64,000 nt of DNA from Veillonella tobetsuensis (lineage in GTDB: Bacteria; Bacillota; Negativicutes; Veillonellales; Veillonellaceae): positions 248,001 through 312,000 of the forward strand of contig NZ_BBXI01000009.1 in assembly GCF_001078375.1 (NCBI RefSeq), written 5' to 3'. Positions 1-8,105 of the stretch are shown piece after piece; the first letter of the stretch is position 1; each line of letters opens with the position of its first letter. The notes beneath the pieces were generated by a model, which was not told the DNA's origin, searched no databases, and saw only the letters and a program-made list of their open reading frames with translations. The position numbers and the translations under genes were made by a program.

Positions 1-570
1 GCAGATTCGATTGCATTGTATTGTGCACAGCATAATAAGAATGAATCCTTTAAAAATCGATTCATTACCTTTAGCAATCGCCCTCAGATGATAGACATTT
101 CGATGTGTGAAACTTTGCGAGATAAGCTTAGACGCTTACATCGCTTTGACGATTACAGCAATACGGATATAGAGGCAACATTTGACTTAATTCTCGACAC
201 AGCTGTTAGACATCATCTGCGTCAAGAGGAATTACCTTCAGCGTGTCTCGTTATTTCTGATATGCAGTTTGACCAGGCTACAAAGCATGAGGATAACACG
301 ACCGTTATTGAATCATGTCGTCAGAAATTTGAAGCCCTTGGGTATACTATGCCACGGCTCATTTTCTGGAATGTATCTGTCTATGCACAGAATACAATTC
401 CTGTACAAATGCATCCGAGTGGTGTTGTTCTCGTATCTGGTTTCTCTAAATCTATCGTGGATATGGTGGTATCTAGAGAGGTTAATCCTGAAAGGGCCCT
501 CAAAGCAGAACTAGATGCCAAATGTAGTATTGTAGATACAGCATTACAAGGCTATGTAAAGGTAGCTTAA
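1..570 (+). CDS. DUF2828 family protein, C-terminal part (partial at left edge)
   Basis: The reading frame is open from base 1, so the gene begins outside the window; an apparent TTG start at 16 is only the first start-like codon in view. About 189 residues remain. The segment CLVISDMQFDQA, followed by LIFWNVSV and a V-LVSGFS stretch, matches the von Willebrand factor A-like C-terminal half of DUF2828 proteins as I know the family. Their biochemical function is not established. A hairpin terminator follows at 594, so this gene ends a transcription unit. The family call rests on motif resemblance only. Confidence 0.65.
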   Translation, partial: ADSIALYCAQHNKNESFKNRFITFSNRPQMIDISMCETLRDKLRRLHRFDDYSNTDIEATFDLILDTAVRHHLRQEELPSACLVISDMQFDQATKHEDNTTVIESCRQKFEALGYTMPRLIFWNVSVYAQNTIPVQMHPSGVVLVSGFSKSIVDMVVSREVNPERALKAELDAKCSIVDTALQGYVKVA

Positions 571-593
571 CATTTATATAATCTCATTAAAAT

Positions 594-637
594 AGGTTCC
601 TATTAGTCACAATATGACGAGTAGGAACCTTCTTTTT
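594..637 (+). terminator. Rho-independent terminator after the DUF2828 gene
   Basis: A nine-base arm AGGTTCCTA (594-602) pairs with TAGGAACCT (622-630) and is followed by a T-rich run. It separates the first gene from the Nudix gene. A TATAAT box at 655-660 may be the -10 of the next unit, but no convincing -35 was seen. Confidence 0.8.
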
Positions 638-713
638 GTGTAATTAATTTGTGATATAATGAGTTGTAGGTTTTATAATATAACAATCATTTTATATATA
701 CGAGGAATTAAGT

Positions 714-1247
714 ATGGCAATTAGCAAAGAAATACAAAAATCTAGCGAAATGATGTTTGATGGTAAATTAATCAAAGTTACCTACGATATAGCTGATGTA
801 AATGGTAATGAAGCGTGGCGTGAAGTTGTCCATCATCCAGGTGCTACAGCAATCGTAGTTGTTACAGAAGACAATAAAATTGTGATGGAACGTCAATTCC
901 GTTATGCCTTGCAACAGCCTTTACTTGAAATTCCAGCAGGTAAATTAGATCCTAACGAAGAACCTATTAACTGTGCTAAACGTGAGTTAGCAGAGGAAAC
1001 AGGTTACCGTGCCAATCAATGGATTCCATTGGGAACTATTGCGACAAGTCCTGGTTTCTGTAATGAAGTGTTACATTTATATTTAGCAAAAGAACTGACG
1101 ATGGGTGAAACTAACTGGGATCCTGATGAATATGTAGAGCTTGAGTATTTTACATTACCTGAACTGCTAGAGGCTATTAAGAATGAACAAATTAAGGATA
1201 GTAAATCCTTAGCAGCTCTAATGTTAGCTATGCCTTATCTTAAGTAG
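714..1247 (+). CDS. Nudix hydrolase, probable ADP-ribose pyrophosphatase
   Basis: The 177-residue protein carries a full Nudix box at about residues 76-98: G-x5-E-x7-REL-x-EE-x-GY, with the metal-binding glutamates REL-EE present. The N-terminal beta-strand region ending in the ERQFRYA segment, and the length, fit the NudF/ADP-ribose pyrophosphatase subgroup, which hydrolyses ADP-ribose to AMP and ribose 5-phosphate. The gene lies 22 bases before deoB, probably in one transcript. Since DeoB also handles ribose phosphates, a role in recycling nucleoside sugars is a reasonable inference. Substrate specificity within Nudix enzymes cannot be fixed from sequence alone. Confidence 0.85.
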   Translation: MAISKEIQKSSEMMFDGKLIKVTYDIADVNGNEAWREVVHHPGATAIVVVTEDNKIVMERQFRYALQQPLLEIPAGKLDPNEEPINCAKRELAEETGYRANQWIPLGTIATSPGFCNEVLHLYLAKELTMGETNWDPDEYVELEYFTLPELLEAIKNEQIKDSKSLAALMLAMPYLK

Positions 1248-1269
1248 ACTTCCTTTGGGAGGAGTTATT

Positions 1270-2442
1270 ATGTATAAAAGAATCATTATATTAGTTATGG
1301 ATTCTGTTGGCATTGGTCATGCCCCAGATGCGGCAAAATTTAATGATGAAGGATCTAATACATTAGGACATATCGAAGCAACTGCAGGTTTGATTCATTG
1401 TCCTACATTGCGTTCTTTGGGATTGGCCAATATTGCGGATATTAAGACCGATGAAGCACCTGTTATGGGTGCTTATGGGAAAATGGAGGAAGTCAGCACA
1501 GGGAAGGATACAACTAGTGGTCATTGGGAAATGATGGGGCATCCTGTTACGGTTCCGTTCCCTACATTTTACGATGGATTCCCTAAGGAATTGATGGATA
1601 CTTTCACTAAAGAAACTGGTTATGGTTATCTTGGTAATGAGGTTGCATCTGGTACGGAAATTATAGAGCGCCTTGGCGTAGAGCACATGAAAACGGGGAA
1701 ACCTATTGTGTATACCTCTGCCGATTCAGTATTTCAAATTGCAGCACACGAGGATGTGATTCCTTTAGAGGATTTGTATCGGATGTGCGAAATTACGCGT
1801 AACAAGGTATGCGTTGGTGATTATTATGTAGGTCGTATCATAGCTCGTCCGTTTATAGGTGAACCAGGTCATTTTGTGCGCACCTCGAATCGCCATGACT
1901 ATAGCCGTATGCCTGAACACCGCATGGTGCAACAGGAATTACAAGCCGCACAAATTCCGACGGTGGCCGTCGGCAAAATTGGCGATATCTATGCTCATGT
2001 CGGATGGGATGAAAGCTATCCAACGAAATCGAATGCTCATGGCATGAATGTGGTGCCTTACTTATTAGGTTCTTCCTTTGAAAGAGGCCTCATGATGGTA
2101 AACCTTGTAGAGTTTGATAGTCTATATGGTCATCGCCGTAACGTAGAAGGCTATAAACGTGCCATTGAGGATTTCGATTACCAATTGAGTGGATTATTGC
2201 CATTATTGAAAGATGATGATTTGCTTATCATCACAGCTGACCATGGTAATGATCCTACATGGCATGGCACAGACCATACGCGTGAACATGTTCCATTACT
2301 TGCCTATAGCCCAAGTATGAAAGGGGCTATCGATTTAGGTTTACGCCATAGTTTTGGTGATATAGGACAAACCGTATTGGCGAACTTTGGACTTTCACCA
2401 TATGCAGTAGGCACATCATTTTTAAAAGATATTATGAAATAG
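1270..2442 (+). CDS. deoB: phosphopentomutase
   Basis: DeoB interconverts ribose (or deoxyribose) 1-phosphate and 5-phosphate in nucleoside salvage. The 390-residue protein begins MYKRIIILVMDSVGIGHAPD, which supplies the metal-binding aspartate and nucleophile region of the alkaline-phosphatase superfamily. The second metal site is near the C terminus (ITADHGNDPTWHGTDHTREH). Start chosen: the ATG at 1270 has a GGAGGAG ribosome-binding site five bases upstream, so the in-frame TTG at 1255 is not used. Length is normal for the family. It follows the Nudix gene closely and is followed by the rpsT promoter. Confidence 0.95.
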   Translation: MYKRIIILVMDSVGIGHAPDAAKFNDEGSNTLGHIEATAGLIHCPTLRSLGLANIADIKTDEAPVMGAYGKMEEVSTGKDTTSGHWEMMGHPVTVPFPTFYDGFPKELMDTFTKETGYGYLGNEVASGTEIIERLGVEHMKTGKPIVYTSADSVFQIAAHEDVIPLEDLYRMCEITRNKVCVGDYYVGRIIARPFIGEPGHFVRTSNRHDYSRMPEHRMVQQELQAAQIPTVAVGKIGDIYAHVGWDESYPTKSNAHGMNVVPYLLGSSFERGLMMVNLVEFDSLYGHRRNVEGYKRAIEDFDYQLSGLLPLLKDDDLLIITADHGNDPTWHGTDHTREHVPLLAYSPSMKGAIDLGLRHSFGDIGQTVLANFGLSPYAVGTSFLKDIMK

Positions 2443-2463
2443 TCGTATTGTGTAATATAATCC

Positions 2464-2492
2464 TTGCGTCACAATATCTTGTATGATATAAT
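2464..2492 (+). promoter_or_regulatory. sigma-70-type promoter of rpsT
   Basis: TTGCGT (2464-2469), 17-base spacer, TATAAT (2487-2492). It lies between deoB and rpsT, and the strong ribosome-binding site of rpsT follows at 2519. Confidence 0.7.
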
Positions 2493-2532
2493 CATTCAGG
2501 TATAAGAAACGATTTTTAAGGAGGTGACTCAA

Positions 2533-2793
2533 TTGCCAAACATTAAATCCAGTATTAGAAGCGTAAAAACGGATGCTGAACGTCGTGCGAAAAACGCCGC
2601 TGTGAAATCTCAAATCCGTACAGCAGCTCGTAAAACCGTTGAAGCTGTTCAAGCAGGCGCAGTAGAAGAAGCAAAACAAGCACTTGTTCAAGCTACTAGC
2701 GTAATTGATAAAGCAGCCTCCAAAGGTGTACTTCATAAAAACACTGCAGCTCGCAAAAAATCCAACCTTGCAGCTAAAGTAAACGCTTTATAA
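2533..2793 (+). CDS. rpsT: 30S ribosomal protein S20
   Basis: An 86-residue, lysine/alanine-rich helical protein starting MPNIKSSIRSVKTDAERR, the usual S20 N terminus. S20 binds 16S rRNA early in 30S assembly. Start chosen: TTG at 2533, because AGGAGG (2519-2524) is eight bases upstream; the GTG at 2524 overlaps that site and would add three residues foreign to the family. TTG or other weak starts are common for S20, whose synthesis is autoregulated in other bacteria. The gene is monocistronic here, with its own promoter and terminator. Confidence 0.95.
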   Translation: MPNIKSSIRSVKTDAERRAKNAAVKSQIRTAARKTVEAVQAGAVEEAKQALVQATSVIDKAASKGVLHKNTAARKKSNLAAKVNAL

Positions 2794-2805
2794 TTTTATA
2801 GAGCC

Positions 2806-2832
2806 AAAGCCCATCGATGATGGGCTTTTTTT
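2806..2832 (+). terminator. terminator of rpsT
   Basis: AAAGCCCATC (2806-2815) pairs with GATGGGCTTT (2819-2828) around a three-base loop, followed by a T tract. Confidence 0.9.
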
Positions 2833-2863
2833 ATACCACAAAATATATAAATTTATTATAATT

Positions 2864-2886
2864 AGGACGCTGAAAGGCGTCCTTTT
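2864..2886 (+). terminator. second hairpin with short T run after rpsT
   Basis: AGGACGC (2864-2870) pairs with GCGTCCT (2877-2883), followed by TTTT and then CCC. It could be a back-up terminator for rpsT or the 5' edge of the folded region beyond. The T run is short, so the call is weak. Confidence 0.4.
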
Positions 2887-3017
2887 CCCTATGGTCGGGA
2901 TTGGCGAACGCTTAATCATACGTTTCATTGAATAGAAATATTAGTGCAGTGATAAAATTGATCTTTAGTGCTAAATGCTGTAATCATAAAATATATGCAT
3001 AACATTTTGAATACCTT

Positions 3018-3228
3018 ATGGGAGTGGACTGAGGGTAGCTCCAAAAGCTGACTTTACACTCACTGTGGATTTCGCTTCACGAAATCTTACGTTCGTGACT
3101 AAGTGATGTGTGGGCCCCATGCGTCGCTATGCTCCTCTGTTGCCTCACACCCTACTTATGGCCCTGCGAAGGCCGCAGGCCGTAGACAGATCCGGCCGGT
3201 GGAAGTTTTAGGCCACCCGTGTTCCCAT
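3018..3228. ncRNA. unassigned strongly folded region, candidate structured RNA
   Basis: This stretch of a 550-base gene-free region is visibly richer in G and C than its AT-rich flanks. The ends pair: ATGGGA (3018-3023) with TCCCAT (3223-3228), and GGGT (3033-3036) with ACCC (3215-3218). Inside are ACACTCACT (3056-3064) against AGTGATGTGT (3102-3111, one bulge), GATTTCG/CGAAATC (3068-3074/3080-3086), and GGCCCTGCG/CGCAGGCC (3160-3168/3174-3181). No long ORF occurs in either strand. I do not recognise tmRNA, RNase P, SRP, 6S or riboswitch signatures. It may be an unknown RNA on either strand, or an intergenic repeat. A hairpin CATTCTT/AAGAATG (3227-3246) lies at its right edge. Confidence 0.4.
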
Positions 3229-3312
3229 TCTTCTAAAGTAAGAATGCGTAGTACATATATTTTTACCTTCGTATAAGCGATTAAAAATCAATTTTATTAC
3301 GCCTCAATATGT

Positions 3313-3318
3313 TATAAT
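3313..3318 (+). promoter_or_regulatory. -10 box of polA promoter
   Basis: TATAAT ends at 3318, about 28 bases before the chosen polA start; no clear -35 at the expected distance. Because an ATG at 3317 overlaps this box, transcription from it would exclude that ATG, supporting the start at 3347. Confidence 0.5.
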
Positions 3319-3346
3319 GAAACATATGATTAAGCGAGGTGTACTT

Positions 3347-5971
3347 ATGAAAAAACTAATGATTATAGATGGCAGCAGCCTGTTATTTCGTGCCTTTTTT
3401 GCGCTTCCTCCGTTGAAGTCTGCCCTCGGCACGCCAACCAATGCAGTATATGGTTTTTTGACAATGCTCATTAAATTATATGAAGAGATTAAACCTGATT
3501 ATATTGCTGTAGCCTTTGATAAAGGTCGTCAAACGTTCCGTACGGAAATGTATAGTGAATATAAAGGTAATCGCCCTGATGCACCAGAGGATTTACGTCC
3601 TCAATTTAGCTTGATTCAAGATGTGTTGAAGGCTCTTGGCATTTGTGTTATTGAAGAGGAAGGTTATGAGGGGGACGATATTCTTGGTTCCTTGTCAAAG
3701 AAATTTGGATCTTCTGATTTAGCAGTGCAAATTATTACTGGTGACCGTGATAATTTACAGCTTGTTACCGATTACAGTCATGTATTCTTAACGAAAAAAG
3801 GTATCTCAGACATGCTTGAGGTTACCTTGGATAATATGACTGAATTATATGGCTATGGCCCAGATAAAGTTATCGAAATGAAGGCGCTTATGGGCGATTC
3901 CTCCGATAATATTCCAGGCGTTCCAGGGGTTGGTGAAAAAACAGCTCTTAAATTAATTAATGAATACGGTGATTTAGAGTCTGTATATGAGAATATCGAT
4001 AATATTTCGGGCAAGAAATTGAAAGAACGTCTTGTTGAAAATAAAGAGTTAGCCTTCTTATCTCGTCAATTGGCTACCATCAAGACTGACATGGACTTGT
4101 CCTATACACTTGATCAATTTGTACAGAATTTCCACCTTGGCGAAGTGAAACCTATGTTTGAAACCCTAGGCTTTACTAAATTGACACCTCGCTTGGCTAG
4201 TGTGATGGGCGCAGAAGGTGGCGATACAGAGGATTTTGGTGGCCTATTTAGTATGGCCGAAGAGATTAAAGTCGAAGATCTGTTAGATGCATCTGCTCTT
4301 ACTGAGGACTTTTATAAAAATAAAACCATTGGTGTTCATATTATTACGGATGGCAAAGCGCCGTTCCGTACGATTACGTCTGCTTTCATTAATAATGGTG
4401 AAAGCATCATTAAATTAGATGGTTCTCATAATGACAAATTATTGAATGCATTGAATGGTGCAAAGACGGTTGTAACGACGCAAAGCAAGGAATTAATGGA
4501 GGTTCTTTGCCACGATGAACCGGCTCAAATCCGTTTGTATGATGATGGTAAGGCTCGTATTTACGATGTATCCTTGATGGCTTATCTATTAGACCCAACG
4601 CGTACCAATTATGGATATCTCTATTTAACAGAGCGTTTTAGTGTACCATCTATTGCCACAGGTAGTGTAGATGTAGAATGCGTCTCTATGGTGAAAGCAT
4701 TGCTTGCTATGAACGATGCTGCTGTTAAGGCATTGCAAGACGAATCCTTATGGGATTTATATAACAATATTGAATTGCCATTGATTCATACATTATTAGT
4801 TATGGAGAAAAATGGTATTTATATTGACCCTGTAAAATTAGAAGAAACAACTGTTAAATTCAAGGCGGAACTCGAAGCCGTTCAGCAAGAAATTTATGAA
4901 TTGGCAGGGGAAACGTTTAATATTAATTCTCCAAAACAATTGGGGATCATCTTGTTTGAAAAGATGAATCTACCTGTCATTAAAAAGACGAAAACAGGTT
5001 ACTCCACAGATGCAGAAGTATTGGATATGCTTCGTCATGAAAGCCCTATTGTAGAGAAGATTTTGGCCTATCGTTCCGTAGCCAAATTAGTTTCTACCTA
5101 TTGTGAAGGCTTATCGGTCCTCATCAATCCTGAAACGCATCGCATTCATACCACATTCAACCAAATGGTAACAGCTACTGGACGCTTGAGCTCTTCAGAT
5201 CCGAACTTACAAAATATTCCTGTCCGCACTGAAAAGGGTCGTGAAATTAGAGCGTTATTCTATCCAGGTGAAGGCTTTGATACACTAGTGAGTGCCGATT
5301 ATTCACAAATCGAGCTCCGTATCTTGGCGCATTTGTCTGGTGATAAAGCGTTAATTAAGGCTTTCAACGATGGTAAAGATATTCATAGATTTACCGCTGC
5401 CGAAGTGCTTGGCAAGTCTCAAGATGAGGTAACCAGCGAAGAACGGTCTCACGCAAAGGCTGTCAACTTTGGCATTATCTATGGTATTTCAGATTTTGGT
5501 TTGTCTCGTGATTTAGGCATTACGCGTCAAGAAGCAAAAAACTATATTGAGCTTTATTTTAGCCGTTATCCAAAGGTTAAAGAATATATGGATAACATGG
5601 TACAAGAAGCCCATGAAACGGGTAAGGTGCGTACGATGTTTGGTCGCATGCGCGAGTTGCCAGATATTAATAGCCGTAATTTTAATCGTCGTTCCTTCGC
5701 AGAACGGACAGCAATGAATACACCGATACAAGGTACTGCTGCTGATATTATTAAGCTCGCTATGAACAAGGTAGAATCCATTTTAGAAGAGAAGACATTT
5801 AAATCTCGCTTATTATTACAGGTGCATGATGAACTTGTATTAGAAGTGGTAAATGAAGAATTGGATGCTATTCAAACGTTACTTAAGGAAACTATGGAAT
5901 CCATTGTAGCATTACATGTTCCACTTATCGTCGATGTACATAATGCGGAAAACTGGGCACTTGTAAAATAA
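3347..5971 (+). CDS. polA: DNA polymerase I
   Basis: The 874-residue protein has the three-part Pol I layout. Residues 1-290 form the 5'-3' flap exonuclease (starts MKKLMIIDGSSLLFRAFF; IITGDRD and MGDSSDNIPGVPGVGEKTA helix-hairpin-helix). The middle 300-480 is the exonuclease-like domain, and the rest is polymerase: motif A DYSQIELRILAHLSGD, motif B RSHAKAVNFGIIYGIS, motif C LLQVHDELVLEV. The middle domain lacks the D-x-E proofreading pair (the expected site reads GVHIITDGK), so 3'-5' proofreading is probably absent, as in Bacillus stearothermophilus or Thermus Pol I. Start 3347 has GAGGTG upstream. It is followed by coaE at 47 bases. Confidence 0.95.
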   Translation: MKKLMIIDGSSLLFRAFFALPPLKSALGTPTNAVYGFLTMLIKLYEEIKPDYIAVAFDKGRQTFRTEMYSEYKGNRPDAPEDLRPQFSLIQDVLKALGICVIEEEGYEGDDILGSLSKKFGSSDLAVQIITGDRDNLQLVTDYSHVFLTKKGISDMLEVTLDNMTELYGYGPDKVIEMKALMGDSSDNIPGVPGVGEKTALKLINEYGDLESVYENIDNISGKKLKERLVENKELAFLSRQLATIKTDMDLSYTLDQFVQNFHLGEVKPMFETLGFTKLTPRLASVMGAEGGDTEDFGGLFSMAEEIKVEDLLDASALTEDFYKNKTIGVHIITDGKAPFRTITSAFINNGESIIKLDGSHNDKLLNALNGAKTVVTTQSKELMEVLCHDEPAQIRLYDDGKARIYDVSLMAYLLDPTRTNYGYLYLTERFSVPSIATGSVDVECVSMVKALLAMNDAAVKALQDESLWDLYNNIELPLIHTLLVMEKNGIYIDPVKLEETTVKFKAELEAVQQEIYELAGETFNINSPKQLGIILFEKMNLPVIKKTKTGYSTDAEVLDMLRHESPIVEKILAYRSVAKLVSTYCEGLSVLINPETHRIHTTFNQMVTATGRLSSSDPNLQNIPVRTEKGREIRALFYPGEGFDTLVSADYSQIELRILAHLSGDKALIKAFNDGKDIHRFTAAEVLGKSQDEVTSEERSHAKAVNFGIIYGISDFGLSRDLGITRQEAKNYIELYFSRYPKVKEYMDNMVQEAHETGKVRTMFGRMRELPDINSRNFNRRSFAERTAMNTPIQGTAADIIKLAMNKVESILEEKTFKSRLLLQVHDELVLEVVNEELDAIQTLLKETMESIVALHVPLIVDVHNAENWALVK

Positions 5972-6018
5972 ATTTTACATATAACGTTCGAGTAGAAGGA
6001 TAGATGCAGGAGGCACAT

Positions 6019-6627
6019 ATGTTAAAAATAGGTTTAACAGGTGGAATTGCATCTGGCAAGAGTACAGTACTAGACTTTTTTAAAAAGAAGAATGTACCTT
6101 ATATTGATGCTGATGTAGTAGCACGTGAAGTGGTTGATCTTGGTACGCCTGGACTCGCTGCTATCCGTGAATTATTTGGTGATACAGTGATTCTCGATGA
6201 TGGTAGATTAAATCGTGAAGCACTTGGTAGTATCGTCTTTCACAATGAAGAAAAACGCCTACAGTTAAATAGCTGCTTACATGGTTTCATTCGTCAGCGT
6301 ATTGATGAATTGAGTGCTATGTATGAAGAGGAAGAAGCTCCAGCCGTTATTTATGATATTCCTCTTCTCATTGAGGGTAAGTGGTATGAGCGACTCGATA
6401 CGGTTTGGCTTGTCTATGTATCGCCAGAGGTGCAGGTTCGCCGATTAATGGAGCGTAATGGATATTCAAGAGAAGACGCATTAGCGCGTATTCAAAGTCA
6501 AATGTTATTAGATGATAAACGCTCATTTACAGATGTCATCATTAATAATGATGGTACACCTGATGAATTATATATTCAGTTAGAAAAATTGTGGCACGAG
6601 AAACTACTACCGTTGTATAATAAATAA
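6019..6627 (+). CDS. coaE: dephospho-CoA kinase
   Basis: Catalyses the last step of coenzyme A synthesis, phosphorylating the 3'-OH of dephospho-CoA. The 202-residue protein opens with the P-loop in MLKIGLTGGIASGKSTV and has the substrate-region DADVVAREVV, then YDIPLLIE and an R-R lid segment (VRRLMERNGYS). Start chosen at the ATG 6019, five bases after AGGAGG (6008-6013); an in-frame ATG at 6004 precedes that site. Pairing with polA and a downstream lytic transglycosylase is a common Firmicute arrangement. The pathway partner coaD is at the right end of this window. Confidence 0.95.
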   Translation: MLKIGLTGGIASGKSTVLDFFKKKNVPYIDADVVAREVVDLGTPGLAAIRELFGDTVILDDGRLNREALGSIVFHNEEKRLQLNSCLHGFIRQRIDELSAMYEEEEAPAVIYDIPLLIEGKWYERLDTVWLVYVSPEVQVRRLMERNGYSREDALARIQSQMLLDDKRSFTDVIINNDGTPDELYIQLEKLWHEKLLPLYNK

Positions 6628-6689
6628 TCAACAATATATATGATTGAATCGATTTAAAATATATACGGTTAGGATTAAGGGGAGGATGT

Positions 6690-7244
6690 ATGAAACGAAA
6701 TACAGCAACAGCATTGGCTGTTGTCGTGTTGGGCTGGTTTTATTTTAACCATATGCAAGATCCTGTAGCACGCTATACAGCATACCCCTTTGATTATAGA
6801 GATGTAGTTGTATCGGCTGCGGAAAAGGAAGAGGTATCACCGGCCTTGGTGGCCAGTGTCATTTTGGCCGAAAGTAAATATAAAAATACTGCTGAATCCG
6901 AAACAGGCGCTCTAGGATTGATGCAACTCATGCCGGATACAGCTCGTTGGGTGGCCCAGCAAATGGGGCATGGTAACTACACGGATCGTCAACTAAAAGA
7001 GCCAGAAACGAATATCCAATTAGGCACCTGGTATTTGGGGTATTTATTAAAAGAATTTAATGGTGATGAGGTACAAGCTCTGGCTGCCTATAATGCAGGG
7101 CGTGGACATGTTGAGTCCTGGATTAAGGAAAAGAATTGGAATGGTATGATTGATACGATTCCGTTTCCTGAAACACGTATGTATGTGAAGACGGTATTAA
7201 TGTATCAAGAAAGGTATGAGGCATTATATGGAGAATATCGTTGA
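6690..7244 (+). CDS. membrane-anchored lytic transglycosylase (SLT domain)
   Basis: A 184-residue protein with an N-terminal hydrophobic anchor (about residues 6-20) and a Slt-type goose-lysozyme fold domain. The catalytic glutamate is in VILAESKYKNTAES, followed by the family hallmark GALGLMQLMPDTA and the AAYNAGRGHV segment. It should cleave glycan strands of peptidoglycan, leaving anhydromuramic ends, on the outer face of the inner membrane. It is preceded by GGGGAGG and overlaps the start of the next gene by 17 bases, which suggests translational coupling. Similar short Slt proteins follow coaE in many Firmicutes. Confidence 0.9.
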   Translation: MKRNTATALAVVVLGWFYFNHMQDPVARYTAYPFDYRDVVVSAAEKEEVSPALVASVILAESKYKNTAESETGALGLMQLMPDTARWVAQQMGHGNYTDRQLKEPETNIQLGTWYLGYLLKEFNGDEVQALAAYNAGRGHVESWIKEKNWNGMIDTIPFPETRMYVKTVLMYQERYEALYGEYR

Positions 7245-7920
7245 AACCTGTAAGTCTTTAGACTATTCTTGGTTACCATTGGAGATTGGTAATTTTAAAC
7301 TCGTTGTAACAGGACCTGACGAAATTGCTAAAGCTCAAGAGACTATGTCCACTGGAAAGATTGTATTAACATTGCCTCTATTTCATTATGAAAATGATTT
7401 AGGGTGGAAGTGGTGTGCTCTTTACGATAAAGAAGTAGAGGATTATACAGTGCATGTAGTAATGCCCTTATTTTCCTTTGTGGATATATCCTTTGTACGT
7501 CAAGAATTTGAGCCTTATTGGACCGGATTACAAGAACGTTGCGTTCAAGGTCTTACGAAACTATTGATTAATAGTGCTGAAAATTTTACCTATACGTATA
7601 TGCGTAAGGGGTTACAAAATTGGGATTATGAATCTGTTATGCCCGCTGAGTTAGAAGGATTTGTACGAGATATAACACCTAAAAATGCAGTGCGTATGAT
7701 CAACGGATCTTATATTATCGCTGAATACCGAAAAATGGATGAATGTACTGGTTTATTACTCTTTTATAATGAATACCGTGACGAGTTTTTTGCCGAGTTA
7801 CGCTATCAAAATCATCCGGAAATCGACCATCATTTAGATGCGAAAACATTAGGTCAATTAGAAAATGCACTATCTGAATATTTAACTAATATACTTTGTG
7901 AATTAAATTCCCGTAGTTAA
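7228..7920 (+). CDS. conserved hypothetical protein, unrecognised
   Basis: I do not recognise a family for this 230-residue, apparently cytosolic protein: no signal peptide, membrane segment, P-loop or obvious metal motif. It is rich in aromatic residues (many W, Y and F) and acidic overall. Start chosen at ATG 7228, six bases after GAGG; an ATG at 7216 has poor spacing. It overlaps the lytic transglycosylase gene and is followed by the rimP promoter, so it is probably cotranscribed with coaE and the transglycosylase. Normal codon use and in-operon position support a real gene. Confidence 0.7.
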   Translation: MENIVETCKSLDYSWLPLEIGNFKLVVTGPDEIAKAQETMSTGKIVLTLPLFHYENDLGWKWCALYDKEVEDYTVHVVMPLFSFVDISFVRQEFEPYWTGLQERCVQGLTKLLINSAENFTYTYMRKGLQNWDYESVMPAELEGFVRDITPKNAVRMINGSYIIAEYRKMDECTGLLLFYNEYRDEFFAELRYQNHPEIDHHLDAKTLGQLENALSEYLTNILCELNSRS

Positions 7921-7921
7921 A

Positions 7922-7951
7922 TTGTACATTTGCATAGAAATATGCTATAAT
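7922..7951 (+). promoter_or_regulatory. promoter of the rimP-nusA-infB operon
   Basis: TTGTAC (7922-7927), 18-base spacer, TATAAT (7946-7951). It starts two bases after the stop codon of the preceding gene and leaves a leader of about 150 bases before rimP. Confidence 0.75.
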
Positions 7952-7979
7952 AAACGTGACTTTTATATAAACTTTTTTA

Positions 7980-8006
7980 AGAGTGGGCTATTGTTGCTCA
8001 CTCTTT
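7980..8006 (+). promoter_or_regulatory. leader hairpin upstream of rimP
   Basis: AGAGTGGGC (7980-7988) pairs with GCTCACTCT (7996-8004), followed by TT, CG and TTT. It resembles a weak terminator in the operon leader. Since NusA, encoded in this operon, acts on hairpin-dependent pausing and termination, feedback on this hairpin is a plausible inference. Confidence 0.5.
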
Positions 8007-8105
8007 CGTTTATGATTAGGCGAAATTAGTCATATGATTTTGCCAAATCTACAATGGAACGGTATGAATAATAGATAAGTAGTATGTTATAAGGAGGCGA
8101 TGGCT

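Noticed and set aside
3012-3250. tmRNA, RNase P RNA, SRP RNA, 6S RNA or cobalamin riboswitch before polA
   Set aside because: None of their conserved core sequences is seen on either strand, and the multi-hairpin layout does not match the single long rod of 6S RNA.
2864-3312. Insertion sequence remnant
   Set aside because: No transposase fragment, target duplication or terminal inverted repeats of usual IS form were found; the paired ends are short and internal helices suggest RNA structure.
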